Assembly (NCBI GenBank): GCA_944548615.1
Contig: OX155954.1
Coordinates: 4,649,424 to 4,713,423 of the forward strand
Origin: Micropterix aruncella
Lineage: Eukaryota > Arthropoda > Insecta > Lepidoptera > Micropterigidae
DNA length: 64,000 bases
Direction: 5' to 3'
Below are positions 31,589 to 42,300 of the stretch, one piece after another (the first letter of the stretch is position 1; each line of letters begins with the position of its first letter). The notes under the pieces are model-generated. The model saw only the letters and a program-made list of their open reading frames with translations, was not told the DNA's origin and did not search any database. Made by a program: the position numbers and the translations under genes.

Positions 31589-31963
31589 AACACGCTTTTG
31601 GGCTATGATACGATATTCACATACACATAACTATGATACGATATTCCATCATGGAATGCCAGTGCGTATCTTCCGGCTTCATCATCAGTTCTTGAAACCT
31701 AATCGTGGTCAATGTTCATTCCAAGACTTTTCTAACAAGTATAAACACAGCTATGATACGATGTTCCATCATGAAGTTCCAGTTCATATCTTCCGACTCT
31801 ATCATCAGATCAGTTCGACAGTACCATATTATTGTATTGTCATCAGAACTACATACGTTGCCAATTTTTAGTAATGACGCTACGATCCTTGGAAGATGGT
31901 TAAATTAGTTACCTTAGATTCCATTACATAGTTACATACAGGTCGACATAATAAAAGCGTGTT
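31589..31963 (+). mobile_element. MITE with AACACGCTTTTAT-type ends, copy 2
   Basis: Ends AACACGCTTTT and ATAAAAGCGTGTT are inverted. It matches 20252-20567 in reverse. Inside, a block starting CTATGATACGATATTCCATC recurs about 120 bp later as CTATGATACGATGTTCCATC, so this copy has an internal tandem duplication that the other copy lacks or has lost. Confidence 0.7.
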
Positions 31964-32109
31964 AAAATTGGGATCATATTAAATTAACAGGTCAAGCGTC
32001 TGCGACGTCGACAAGTTAAACTTGCAAAACGGTCGATAATGGCTGGCTGAAATGGCTATATCTCTCAATATAAAAGGCAAATTGTGTGTGGCCGTTTTTC
32101 ACCGTATGT

Positions 32110-32300
32110 TTATTTAGTTATTTATTTAAAGAAATGCGCATTTTTTTAACTACTCTACATTATAATATTATCATTAGAGGCTTAGTTGCAAATAGTAGCA
32201 AAAAAGAGAGTACCGCAGCCCAGTCCTTCTTCAGATCAACGCCGCCTAACTAGGCCTAGACCCGTACTAAGCCGAGCGTACCAAGTAAACAGTGGCTTGT
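32110..32300 (-). mobile_element. LINE/SINE 3' end, antisense
   Basis: TTTATTTAGTTATTTATTTA (minus-strand tail) is followed by CGCCGCCTAACTAGGCCTAG and ACCCGTACTAAG. The same palindrome-like GCCTAACTAGGCCTAGGCCT motif is found in the plus sense at 41272-41407 (with a tail) and antisense at 46487-46530. Confidence 0.5.
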
Positions 32301-32506
32301 GCATACTTAACACTACATAAAAAAGTAATATCTAATAATATTCAGAATTAACTTAAGCTAATAAACAAGGTATGTTCAAATTAATCATTAATCTTAAAAC
32401 TAGGTCATTAATATATCAATGCGTCTGTCAGTCTAAGTCAGTTTGCAAACAATATTTTTTTTTACGTACAAGTTTAATGTACAAGTTAGTCTTTTGGAAT
32501 TACTAC

Positions 32507-32803
32507 ACTGAGAAAAATATAACGATATAATACACGGAAATACATATACACGTGTTTTAACAATGATTACACATGTTTTAACAATGATTACGTGTATAAC
32601 TGCGGACTGCATGATTCATGTTGAAACCACAGTATACTGTTATTATTCTCCATATTCACCGTAAGGAAAATGTTCATACTTATAATCGAGTAATGGAGTT
32701 TCAACAAAATTCCTTGTAATTCAACAAAATTACGATTCCCCATCTGTAAAAAAGAGTAATAACAAAATGGTAATGTAAGAATCAATCCAATATTTTTCTC
32801 AGT
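32507..32803. mobile_element. MITE with ACTGAGAAAAATAT terminal repeats
   Basis: It starts ACTGAGAAAAATAT and ends ATATTTTTCTCAGT, perfect 14-bp inverted ends. The body holds CATGATTCATGTTGAAACCA and CAACAAAATTCCTTGTAATT, shared with 30665-30845 (reverse) and with 48043-48480. It lies partly in the right arm of the large inverted repeat. TA flanks are possible but not certain. Confidence 0.7.
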
Positions 32804-34037
32804 ATAAACCGCTCGTGTTGCGGTTTTTACCAATAGGTAGAGAATGGGTTCCAGGCAGGATTTAGACTAAGTATTATTAGGATATGTATTATCAGGTGAA
32901 CGTATAGGTGATTGCTAGTGGTCAGGCTCTTAGCTATCTAGTTGATGTTGAGAGAGAATAAAAGAGGAGATAATATCTCCTAGCGAAACGCCAGCAACAA
33001 AATCGACAGTATCCGAACAACCGTTCGAGGAGTTGACTGAAGTAGGAATCATTGTTCAGGGTGCTGATTCGAGTAGATTAAAAAAAACGTTTATTACGAA
33101 AGATCTTATGATTTTAATGAAAAATTAACTTCTTTTTTTAAAAACTTCAAAGAGCGTGATAACTTTCAAATGAAACATTTTTTCCAAAAATCAATTTAAT
33201 GTGCATTCGGTACGATACTATGATCTAACAACTAGGGTTGTCGACTACAGCGGGGGAGCCCGTCACCTCAGGAAGTTTTAACGATTAGTCGTTCTATATC
33301 CCTGGAGTGAGCGCAGAAGACTTGAGGACAAAACAGTCCACCATCTAGTTACGCCACAAGCCCGTAAGAGGCCAATGCCTTATCCGCGAGATAGCCAGGA
33401 GTGTTACCCGGCGGGCCTACACTCACGCCCTTACTTCCAATTGTGACCAGATTACTCCAGTCTCTCGATTGGTTACGAGTTCGAGGTCGCTTGCGCGGTC
33501 GTCTCCCTTACGAAGCGGTGAAACGGTGTATACCGAATCTATCGCGGACCACAGCGTCCTTTGCTCGGCTGTTCACCCAGGATCGGGTAGCCGATGGTCG
33601 TTTCAAGAGCAGTCGCCGTAAGGTCCGCAACCACCCCCGCTCTATAGGAAACAGTACTGCTTCCAGACTCCCCCGACTGTTAGTCAGAGTGCACAGTCGA
33701 TTGGCTTACGCCGCAAGTTGCGCAGACCGTCCAGGAGCGCCAGAAGGTTGATTCCCAGGGGAAACTAACCAAAAGGCCAGAGTCCTACCCAGGCTCGCAC
33801 TTCATGCGTGGAGGCCGTCGGATAGGTGTTGACCCGTGAGTGGGACCAACCCTGAACAGAATGGGTCTTCGTGGCCAACTCAGCAAGGGCCCATTAACTC
33901 TCAAACATTAACGCCCATTAACTATGATCTAACAATCGGGTAAGTTTCATGGCACTGTTTTTTTTTAAATCGAGAGCAATTTGCATTGGCGCTTTGTATG
34001 AAGAAGTACACCTTAAGCGGATTGCTGGAAAGAATGA
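32600..34037 (-). repeat. Large inverted repeat, right arm, with GC-rich insert
   Basis: Reverse partner of 29878-30845. It includes part of the MITE at 32507-32803, a unique-looking middle, and the insertion at 33231-33920. Without the insert, the junction at 33230/33921 corresponds to the left arm near 29995, showing the empty site. Confidence 0.7.
33231..33920 (-). mobile_element. GC-rich 690-bp repeat, copy 4, with 14-bp target duplication
   Basis: The element is flanked by exact 14-bp direct repeats ACTATGATCTAACA at 33217-33230 and 33921-33934. The left arm of the surrounding inverted repeat keeps the unoccupied site (TACTAGATCTAACA-like near 29990). On the minus strand it begins TAATGGGCGTTAATG and ends GACAACCCTAGT. 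A 14-bp duplication fits target-primed retrotransposition (LINE or SINE-like). However, there is no poly-A tail, no pol III box recognised, and no coding domain. Its 116-codon plus frame (33401-33751) has no known motif. The class is unresolved. Confidence 0.78.
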
Positions 34038-34973
34038 GGTCAACATCAGCCAGAAAACAGTAAAAATAATCGATAATTCCTGTAAATGAAATATTTAAAG
34101 CGTTTATGTGAGTTTCAATAGGCATTAGATTGAGTGATAATAGCTTGACGACCATTTGCGCGTTATACGACTGACGTTTAAATCCAAGCTTTCATTCTCA
34201 ATAGTGCATAACAGGGTATTCCTGGCCGAGGAATCGAATTCGAATTGAAATATACAAATAAAAGAAGCCTACAACAATAATAATGTGATTTGCAGACTCA
34301 ATTGGATAGAAATTGCAGGTGAAAGGCATGAATTATTGACGAAGTGAGTTCACTACAGAATTCCCTAGTTAGCACCATTGTTAATATAAGAGCATTAGAT
34401 TACTCAATGCCGTACTACGTTTTGGCAGCTAGGATTTTACTATGAAACGCAACATGTATATGATACTCATAATTTCAAACATTGATTAATCTTCTCGTAT
34501 GTTCAGTATTCCAATATATGGCATTCTAATCATGCCTTTATGGTATCCTATTCAATAATATAATAACAAACATTTTTTTTAATGTCATGTCTCTTAATAT
34601 TTTAAAATTATATACAGAAAAATGTCAATTAAAATTTTCAATACAGGTTATTCATAATAATTAGGCGATTTAATGTTCAAATAGTGTAATAGATGCCATT
34701 CTTATCTCTCCGTATTACTTCTGTGATGTAATCACCTCATATAAAAATGCGATATATGGTACTAATAATTCAATGTTATTATTGTTATCATTGGTTTAAT
34801 GTTTTTTATATTCAATCAGTCCTTTATAAAAAATCGCTTATCAATGTTATTATAAATGGCTAACTAAATGCACCAATATCAGCAGCACCAAGGCCAATAT
34901 CGGCACAAAAGAGTTGCCAAAACGAACTATGGCATGGATCAATATAATACCCTTTACGTGATGAGTTTTATTT
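34038..34973. other. AT-rich spacer with a dispersed repeat at 34390-34600
   Basis: 34390-34600 is the partner of 24380-24640. The rest is AT-rich and unassigned. Confidence 0.45.
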
Positions 34974-35944
34974 AACCGGCATCCTTCAATGGGGTGAATC
35001 AGTACGAGCAGGTAAGCAACTTTTAATAAATTTGTTTAAAAAAGAGGCCGTCCACGTATTATATGTATAATAACGTTTTTGGGATTTCAGACCCCCCCCC
35101 CCCCCCCACACCCTCCCATATCAATAGACGTAATCAACGGCCTGACCCCCCCCCACCCCAAAGATTACGTAATCAACCGAATTGCCGAATTGAGTGAGCC
35201 CGGCCGGTGTTTGTAAAGTGTTTGAAGACAGTAAGTGAAAAAAAAATGTTTGAAAGTGTGTGAGGACGGTAAGTGGTATTTCTTTTTAAACTGCCTCCAC
35301 TCCTTGTTGGCTCGCCGTTGAGTCTCCGGTCCCGAGAAGAGTTAAAACGCTTTGGCGTATGTACTGAGAAACTCCATGTGTAAATCCGCCGTAGTTGATG
35401 CGCCACATAACCACGTTAATCTTTCAAAGACCGAGTTGGAGCGTGCAGCGGCGCGCTAGTCCAGAGTTGCAGCCGTGCCGCCGCGGCGCAGAGCGGCCAC
35501 CGGCTTGCCAGGCGCGCAGAACAGGCTCGGGCCACTCAATCGCAGACGAGCGCGGAAACTATCAAGCACATCGCGCCAAGGGGTATCTTCGGCGCGACAC
35601 TGCGCTATTTCCGTGCAGGTTTAGACAAAAAAAAATGCGATGCGGTGACCAAAGTTGATTACGTAATCAAGACGGGCAACCTCAGCTCCCCCCCCCAGTG
35701 ATTACGTAATAAAAGCTTGGCGATGGTTTGAGCGCGGCGCCATCTAGCGGTAATAAACAATATTAGCGATATTTTACCAACCAATAGATAGTGCATCGTG
35801 CTCAGTGCTTTTATACTAATTAAAAAAATAAAATAAAAAAATATTTTTCAAGAAAAAAAACATCTTATTTGATTTTCCAACAATTTTTTATTAAAAGTTG
35901 CTTATTTGCTCGTACTAATACACCCCCTTCAAGGATGCCGGTAA
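34974..35944. mobile_element. Composite MITE with ~65-bp inverted ends
   Basis: The left end AACCGGCATCCTTCAATGGG runs on through AGTACGAGCAGGTAAGCAAC and is the reverse complement of the right end (about 35877-35944: AAAGTTGCTTATTTGCTCGT ... AAGGATGCCGGT). A second repeat family occupies 35044-35716. A partial relative of the outer element is at 13901-13945. No transposase was found. Confidence 0.62.
35044..35716 (+). mobile_element. MITE-like repeat rich in TTACGTAA sites
   Basis: It opens AGGCCGTCCACGTATTATAT and carries poly-C runs (35091-35107 and 35147-35155). TTACGTAA occurs at about 35165, 35658 and 35704. The middle is CpG-rich. It matches 54400-54960 in reverse through GTAGTGTACGTACGCC-type and CGGCGGCTCG-type blocks and the poly-C/G tracts. 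A frame of 87 codons (35395-35658) and a 184-codon frame in the other copy are by-products. Confidence 0.6.
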
Positions 35945-37484
35945 TACATGTTAGCACAACAGCTAAGAAATATATCCGTGCAAATACGGACAAAGAATGT
36001 AATTTTCTTTCTGGCAATTGTGCGTGCGTGACCGCGACACTATTGTTGCGCTCTCGACAGGGCCGGGCGCCTGCGTATGGACCCTTTCGTTCGTCGTGGT
36101 GTAAATAGTGAGGTGCTAATTTGCATAATGCGAGTACGGCATCTAAAACGTCGTACCTCGGCAACAAAGGCATTTCTCTGTCCCTAGATGGAAGGTGGGC
36201 GCTTCCGCGGTGGGAACAGAATGTCCCCACGCGCGGGATGGGTGTCAAGTGCCGTGGTAAGGAAACGCGTCCGCCCGGACGAGTCCTGTCACTTGCGGCT
36301 TCCTTTTTGGAACTGAAGACTGGATTGGACAGGACACTCTGTTATTTGTATTTGGTAAACGCATTTATTTCAATGTGCCTTCAATAACTCAATATTGATT
36401 TCATCGAGAATCTCCCTCCATTCTGTCATATCCTATGCATTAGTTAAAGAGTTGTTCCAGTTGTTCACTGTGTCAGTTTACTATGTTTTAATCATAGAAC
36501 CAGCCAAAGCATTTTTGTTATTATATTTCTTTGAAAAAAAAATACAATGACGGTTTACAATTAAATCATTTACAACGACCGATCGTTATAAAGATCAAAA
36601 AAAAAAAAATAATGGGGAATACCCTCAATTTAAAAATATTAACGAGCAGATATTTTTTGCTTATTGTTTACCAATCGCCGTTTTGATCAATTTACAGTGT
36701 TTTGGTGCATAGATAATTATCTTATGATCATAATTTTGAAGTGCTTTTCTATTTTAATTCGTATTAGCGTAATTAACTTTCACTATGTCTTCAAAACGGT
36801 AAGTGTTTACAAATAAGCTTGTGATTGAAATTTATTTTATGCACGTTTTTTATAAATTTATGACCTAGATAGATATAGATTATATAGATAGATATAGATA
36901 GATAGATAATAGAGCCTTTTTAATAGTAATAACTGTGTTTCTTTAATTTAAAATAAGATACAATCGATAAAGTAGTAGTTATATGAGCGTTAACCTACCT
37001 GCCTATTACTACTGATCGTTAAAACGATGCGCATTTCCGTAAAAGTCAGTTTTTTTAGTATTTTTCCATGTTTACTTTATGCATCAAGGTAATAATACTA
37101 AAAAACTACTGTGATACGAGATAAAAAAAACTTTCAGTAACAACTGGGTTAAGGTGTAGAAACGAACAAATACTTGAAGATTGTTTGCGAAGCAAAGAAA
37201 GTATAGATTTCTTGGATTGTATCAATTTCACTAGAGCAGTCTGTTCTGAAGTGATACCTGTATTATAATTTATTACAAAGTACACCTATTTTAGCAAATC
37301 TATTAATATTATAAATTAGAAATTTAAATAAAAAGTAAATACTCGTATATTAAAAAGAATAAAAAACGTGACTGCAGTTACAAAAAGTGCAGTATTGTAT
37401 TTATGATTATTTTCATTAGGATGTTTTTATGAAATATTTGTAGTGTATGTCCATCCATAGGTCTATCCATAGGTCATATCCATA
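35945..37484. other. Unassigned, with (GATA) microsatellite
   Basis: Bases 36000-36330 are GC-richer with two opposing frames and no motif. Bases 36870-36908 are a GATA/TAGA microsatellite. The remainder is AT-rich. CCATAGGTC occurs three times at 37455-37487 just before the mariner. Confidence 0.4.
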
Positions 37485-38466
37485 GGTCTTTGAATTGAAA
37501 ACTTCGATTTTTTGTGATATTGAACATTTAATGAATAAATTGAATGAAAGTTCATTTCATTCAATGTATTGTCCATCGGCTATGACATTCTCCCATCTTT
37601 CTGGCAAGAGACAGATTCCCCGGCGGAAGAAGTCTTCGTCCTTGGAGGCTATCCACGAATCCAGCCATTTTTCATTATCCTCGAAAGACTAGAAGCGCTG
37701 CTCGGAAAGGCCATGGGCCATTGACCGGAACAAATAGTAGTCGGATGGCGCAATATCTGGGATTACGGCGGGTGAGGTAGGATGTCCCAGCGAAGCGTTC
37801 CCAGCAAGTTCTTGACCTGCATCACGACGTGTGGTCGAGGATGGTCAGGCTGGAAAAATTACCTTGTCGTGCGTTTTAGCGTATTCCGTCCGTTTTATCT
37901 TCACAGCATCGCTCAAATTCTTGAGCTGAGCTCGATAGCGGTCGCCCCGTGATGGCATCTTTTGGTTTCAGCAGTTCGTAATAGATGACACCCTTTTGGT
38001 CCCATCAAATGCAAAGCATTACCTTGGATCCGTGGATGACTCTCTTCGGCGTGGCTGTTGAGGTCGATGGAAGTGATTCACCGGGGTAGGAGCGATAATT
38101 TTTGCGTTTGGGGTTCTTTTGCGTGGGGTTGCGTTTGGGGGCTCAACAGTCCTTTCTGTCGGAGTAAATTCCCCGTAAGCCTCTAGCAGCAATCTATGAC
38201 ATTCTGCGGCAGTTTTCTTAAGATGAAAGCAGAAAAGCATTGCTTCCCGCAAATGACGTTTTGTCGGCTCAAATTCGCCATCTTCGAAGCTAACAAAATT
38301 ACCGTTGTTGACACTTCAACGAAATGACACAGACTGATCCTACGAAATGACACAGAATTGAATCCTAATGATGACGCTTGACATGAAGTATTTTGCAATC
38401 TGGCAAATGACTAGAAATATAAGTTACGGTATTTCTTATGAAATCGAAGTTTTCAGTGCAAGGTCC
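37485..38466 (-). pseudogene. Deleted mariner transposon with DD34D-type transposase relic
   Basis: TA flanks (37483-37484, 38467-38468) and inverted ends with the shared core TGAAAACTTCGATTT bound 982 bp; intact mariners are about 1.3 kb. The minus strand begins RHLREAMLFCFHLKKTAAEC and HRLLLEAYGE, the N-terminal helix-turn-helix region, after a frameshift near the start. It then jumps across a deletion, is readable at HGSKVMLCI..DQKGVIYYELLKP, and ends KWLDSWIASKDEDFFRRGIC then LLPERWENVI with a stop near 37558. Several stops and frameshifts plus the missing middle mean no activity. It belongs to a different subfamily from 9285-10140. Confidence 0.85.
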
Positions 38467-39498
38467 TAATATATAGATGTATATTTCCGGATTTTACTCA
38501 ATCGGACCTTTTATTTGACACTAAACACGATATATTTATGTTAATTTATTAGCATTTAAACATTTGGACATTAAGTCAATTGCTTACTTAATATTTGGAC
38601 ACTCGGGACCCTATGACACTCGGGATGACACAACGGTTTTAACAATCAAACAGTTCTAAATCGGTCAAAGCGTTTAGAAGTAATGGTGGAATAAAAAAAC
38701 GGAAAACATACATAGATGAACCGTGAACACATTACACTTCTTTTTTATTGGGCAGTCGTCTAAAAAGAAGGAGTTCAAACTGCGTGTTTCTTCGCAACAT
38801 AAGGTGATTTCATAACATAAAAATGTCAAGCTAAATGAAGGAAATCAAAACAGAAGTTGTCAGTAGCCTAATTTAAATTTATTGATATCATACAATTCTC
38901 TCTCAATAAGATAGCGTTTTAATTTGGACTTACATGGATGGAAATACATATAATTTTAATATTTTTGGGTAGTTTTTTATAACATACCGTTACAACGTAG
39001 TTAGCATCTCTTTTAAATAATTTCAAAGACAGACAGGGTAATAATTTCAAAGACGGACATTAAATATGCCTACCTCTGGTAAAATGATAGAGAATTTCCT
39101 TTTGAGTCTTCAACTTTCCTATATTTTTATTATATAGTAAATACCCTGGCGTGCTACTTGATGACAGGGTCCGTGACGTCCAGAGATTTATATTTGAGTC
39201 TGTTATATCTCGATGGTTTTGGAGAGAGAGTAGAGAGAGCACATACTTTAATTCTGGATCATGCTTATAAGATGTTATAAGCATGACATATTGTTATAAG
39301 CGTGACATTTGAGTGTGTGACAGAAGATATTTTATTAGGTAACAATGCACTCTTTTATATTAAAATATTTCAACGTCAATAAGAAGAATAATTTGCGTCC
39401 ATACAATACTGCAAATTATGAAAGACGCGATTTGAATAATTCTTTGAATTATATTAGTCATTAATATACGCATATGAAACTACATGTTTATACTACAA
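38467..39498. other. AT-rich intergenic DNA
   Basis: No gene recognised. Small direct repeats (TTATAAG/ATGACA words near 39260-39310). Confidence 0.45.
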
Positions 39499-40030
39499 CT
39501 AGCTGATACGGCGAACTTCGTACCGCAGTCAATGAATGTCGTGTTACAGATTAGCTGAACTTAATTTATGATTTTATGAATGTAATACAATGAATAAAAA
39601 ATAAATAAAAGTACAAAAATTAAGTAGGTATATCAATGGCGTGTCAGCAAGGCATGATTGAATTTAACTATTTACATATTGTGCAGCATGGGAAGCACTC
39701 GGTTTAGTTCTCTTCATTGAAGCACCTTGTGATATACGACTTTTTTGTTTCTTTATCAGGCGCAAGAACAAATAAAGCGGATGATTTGCCGACACGTGAA
39801 CATGCCATGTACAACTGACCATGAGAAAAACACGGATTTACATTTTGTATGGGAAAATGTTTTTTCTTTTATTTTAATTTTTCGTCAATTTTCCAATTTT
39901 TGTTTTTTAATAGTTATTCTGCTATTCGGGACGGAGACAAATACTACAAATCAAAAACCATGAAAATCGGTCCAACCGTTCTCGAGTTATAAGTGTTCGA
40001 ACAAACTCGACTTTGTTATAAATATATAGA
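39499..40030 (-). mobile_element. Helitron retaining a helicase C-terminus (532 bp)
   Basis: The minus strand begins TCTATATATTTATAACAAAG at 40030, preceded by A, and ends ATCAGCTAG at 39499, followed by T. ACGAAGTTCGCC near the 3' end gives a short hairpin. TCGAACACTTATAACTCGAG and CGGTTGGACCGATTTTCATG near the 5' side are typical of insect Helitron-like repeats. It carries the coding remnant 39704-39834. Confidence 0.75.
39704..39834 (-). pseudogene. Helitron Rep-helicase C-terminal fragment
   Basis: The minus strand encodes CFSHGQLYMACSRVG, then KSSALFVLAPDKETKKS, ending at a stop (39704-39706). The (F/S)HGQLY.A.SRV motif is the last conserved helicase motif of Pif1-type helicases in Helitron transposases, so the element type is confirmed independently of its ends. 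Only about 43 codons remain; the replication initiator domain and most of the helicase are absent. It lies about 200 bp before the Helitron 3' end, where the protein would end in a complete element. Confidence 0.78.
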
Positions 40031-40674
40031 TTTATATCACGTCATGCTGTATGTACTTTTTTGTGCTATACGCCACAATATCAACTGTGTGCATTCAATC
40101 ACATGCATGTAGGTAATTGTAGAGTGAGTATTCTAAGATAAATACGCTCATAACTTTGTTATTCGAGTTCTAAGCAGTGTTAAAGTACATTATTTTACTA
40201 ATGTCTCTGTGCTAAAGTCAGGATAATCAACGTGATCGTGAAGGGCGCTATCTATATACAAAGATAGATAAAATCGCGCGGCTGCGCGAATTTGCATATT
40301 AATCTCTAGCATAGTCTAACCTTCGTAGTGTCAGTTGAAACGATTTCTAGGCCAGATTTAGCGGGTGTGAGAAAACACTGCCGATCTGATACAATTTATA
40401 AATTGTCATAGATTTATTTATGTAATTTGCGATAGAGTAGTTATCTGATTGAATGACGCAAATCGTTAATAATACACTCTTTGTAATACCAAGAACGCAG
40501 CTTGGGTATCTATTTATTAGCTACTTAAATAATGCTTAGTATGGTAGACTGGGTACGGTTGTAACAATTTTCATTTGATCGCCCATATTTTGTTAGTATG
40601 CCAGTTAGCAGTCATTTTTATAGTAAAATGTACATTTGTCTACGTATAAATACTAAAATTTTGACCCTAAGTAC
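40031..40674. other. AT-rich intergenic DNA
   Basis: No recognised element or gene. Confidence 0.45.
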
Positions 40675-41060
40675 AATTTATTTATTTATTTATTTTTAGG
40701 AAAACCAACAGCTAATTATAATTTAACAAAAGCTTTCAATTAAAGCTATCGATTAAAAATACATCAAAAATTATTCCACAAATAATGCTAAAGAATCTAC
40801 TATTCAGCCGCTACCTAGCTGAGTTAATACTCGTACAGAATAGATCAAAGTCAAAGCGTTTAATCAAGTCATTGAAATTGTCACTTGTTCGCCACAGAAA
40901 TTCATTTTGCCTATAGTTGGTACCAGCATGAGGAACATGAAGAGCAGGGTTAAATCTATTGAGTTTGGAAGGAATACGGAGTATAATTTTATTTAGTTAC
41001 TCGGGACAGATAATGTTATTGGAGACCTGACAATGATTACTATACAATGATTACTCATAG
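40675..41060 (-). pseudogene. LINE 3' end, inverted copy of 12290-12713
   Basis: It starts with AATTTATTTATTTATTTA (minus-strand tail) and then TTTTTAGGAAAACCAACAGC. Further on CCTATAGTTGGTACCAGCAT, GGGTTAAATCTATTGAGTTT and GGAAGGAATACGGAG are the reverse of the 12 kb copy. The coding remnant (minus) covers the RVPS...LNPALHVPHAG region and the following frame. It is truncated at about 41060. Confidence 0.7.
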
Positions 41061-41271
41061 GAGCAAATTAGAAAGAAAAGGAAAAAATGCTACAACCGAC
41101 TACACCCCAGGACCGTGTGTGACAGTCCATGGGGTCGGTAGTGACAGGTTCAAAAATACACTAAAATAGTCTACAATCGTTTTTATTGCAAGTTTGTCGA
41201 TTTAAAAATAAGTGCTAACTATAGTTTAAGTTGACAGTGCACACTTAATATCGTCATTAAAAGTCTGCCTT

Positions 41272-41407
41272 AGAACAGGCCTAGGCCTAGTTAGGCGACT
41301 GTGTCAATCATTAAAAATAATGTCGCATCAATTTCTTGCTAACATCTTAATCAAATATGACATTAATTTTATACTAAATGTGTTACTAAATAAATAAATA
41401 AATAAAT
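41272..41407 (+). mobile_element. LINE/SINE 3' end with (AAATA)n tail
   Basis: GGCCTAGGCCTAGTTAGGCG is followed by about 100 bp of AT-rich sequence and AAATAAATAAATAAATAAAT at 41389-41408. It belongs to the same family as 32110-32300 and 46487-46530. Confidence 0.55.
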
Positions 41408-41570
41408 ATCTAACATAATCTTCTGAAAAAAAACATAATATTCACGTAAGAAAAGAAATACAATCGGGGAACAATTTAATCGCTAATAAGTAATAAAGCA
41501 CTATAGCATCTATAATTAATATAGTGGTCGTCATATTACAATCTAATCGCTTATAACTAACTAGCTGACC

Positions 41571-42300
41571 CGTGCCCACTTCGTTGGGCGGTAAAACTTT
41601 TTACCTGTGAAAAAATTATGAGTGTGGTTCGGTTAGTACTGAGTGCTATGATTTATTTCCTGACTGCCAAAAGAAGGGTTATATTTTTACTGCATATGTA
41701 TGTACCTATGTATTTGCATGCCAATTTGACTATAATACCGATATTTGTGAGTGTCTTCTGGTGAGTGTCTTATTTGTGAGCGTATTATCTCTTTAACTAT
41801 TTATGCAGTAAAAGGGAAATTATATGCAGTAAAAGGGAAAAGTCTTTTGTTTTAAACATTTGAGACGATAAATTTACTTATTTTGATAAGAATTCATAAT
41901 TGTTGATAATATGACCAATAAACATGACCTAACGTTTTAAATTATTTTTTTTATATATAATACTACTTTTGTGACTTAAATATAAAAGTTAGACATATAC
42001 TGTCGCTGACTTTTTTGTAGGCATTACCAAGCTCTACAACTCTTCTCTAGAACATAATCATATATCTCTCATCGTTAAGGCAGCGTTAGTTAGAAACGTT
42101 TTCGTTCGACCGTTTTTTCTCCGACTTACTTTGCAAATCCGACTACCACGAAAAATTCTTTCCATTTTTCGGATTAATATATAGCCTATGACACTCACAA
42201 ATAGCGTGGCTTTCTATTGGCTTTCAAAATCGGTTCAGTAGATCCAGAGATTACTTCCTACAATTTCACAAACTTTACCTCTTTATAATATTAGTATAGA
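41571..42300 (-). mobile_element. Complete non-autonomous Helitron (730 bp)
   Basis: The minus strand begins TCTATACTAATATTATAAAG at 42300, preceded by A, and ends GGGTCAGCTAG at 41571, followed by T. GCCCAACGAAGTGGGC forms the 3' hairpin. Most of its length matches 1-1091 in reverse, apart from the LINE insertion there, and it supplies the 5' end missing from that copy. It has no coding capacity. Confidence 0.78.

Noticed and set aside
33401..33751. 116-codon frame, with a 91-codon relative at 17453-17728, as a transposon protein
   Set aside because: The similarity reflects the shared repeat DNA; the frame is not kept in the diverged copies at 16 kb and 28 kb and has no catalytic motif.
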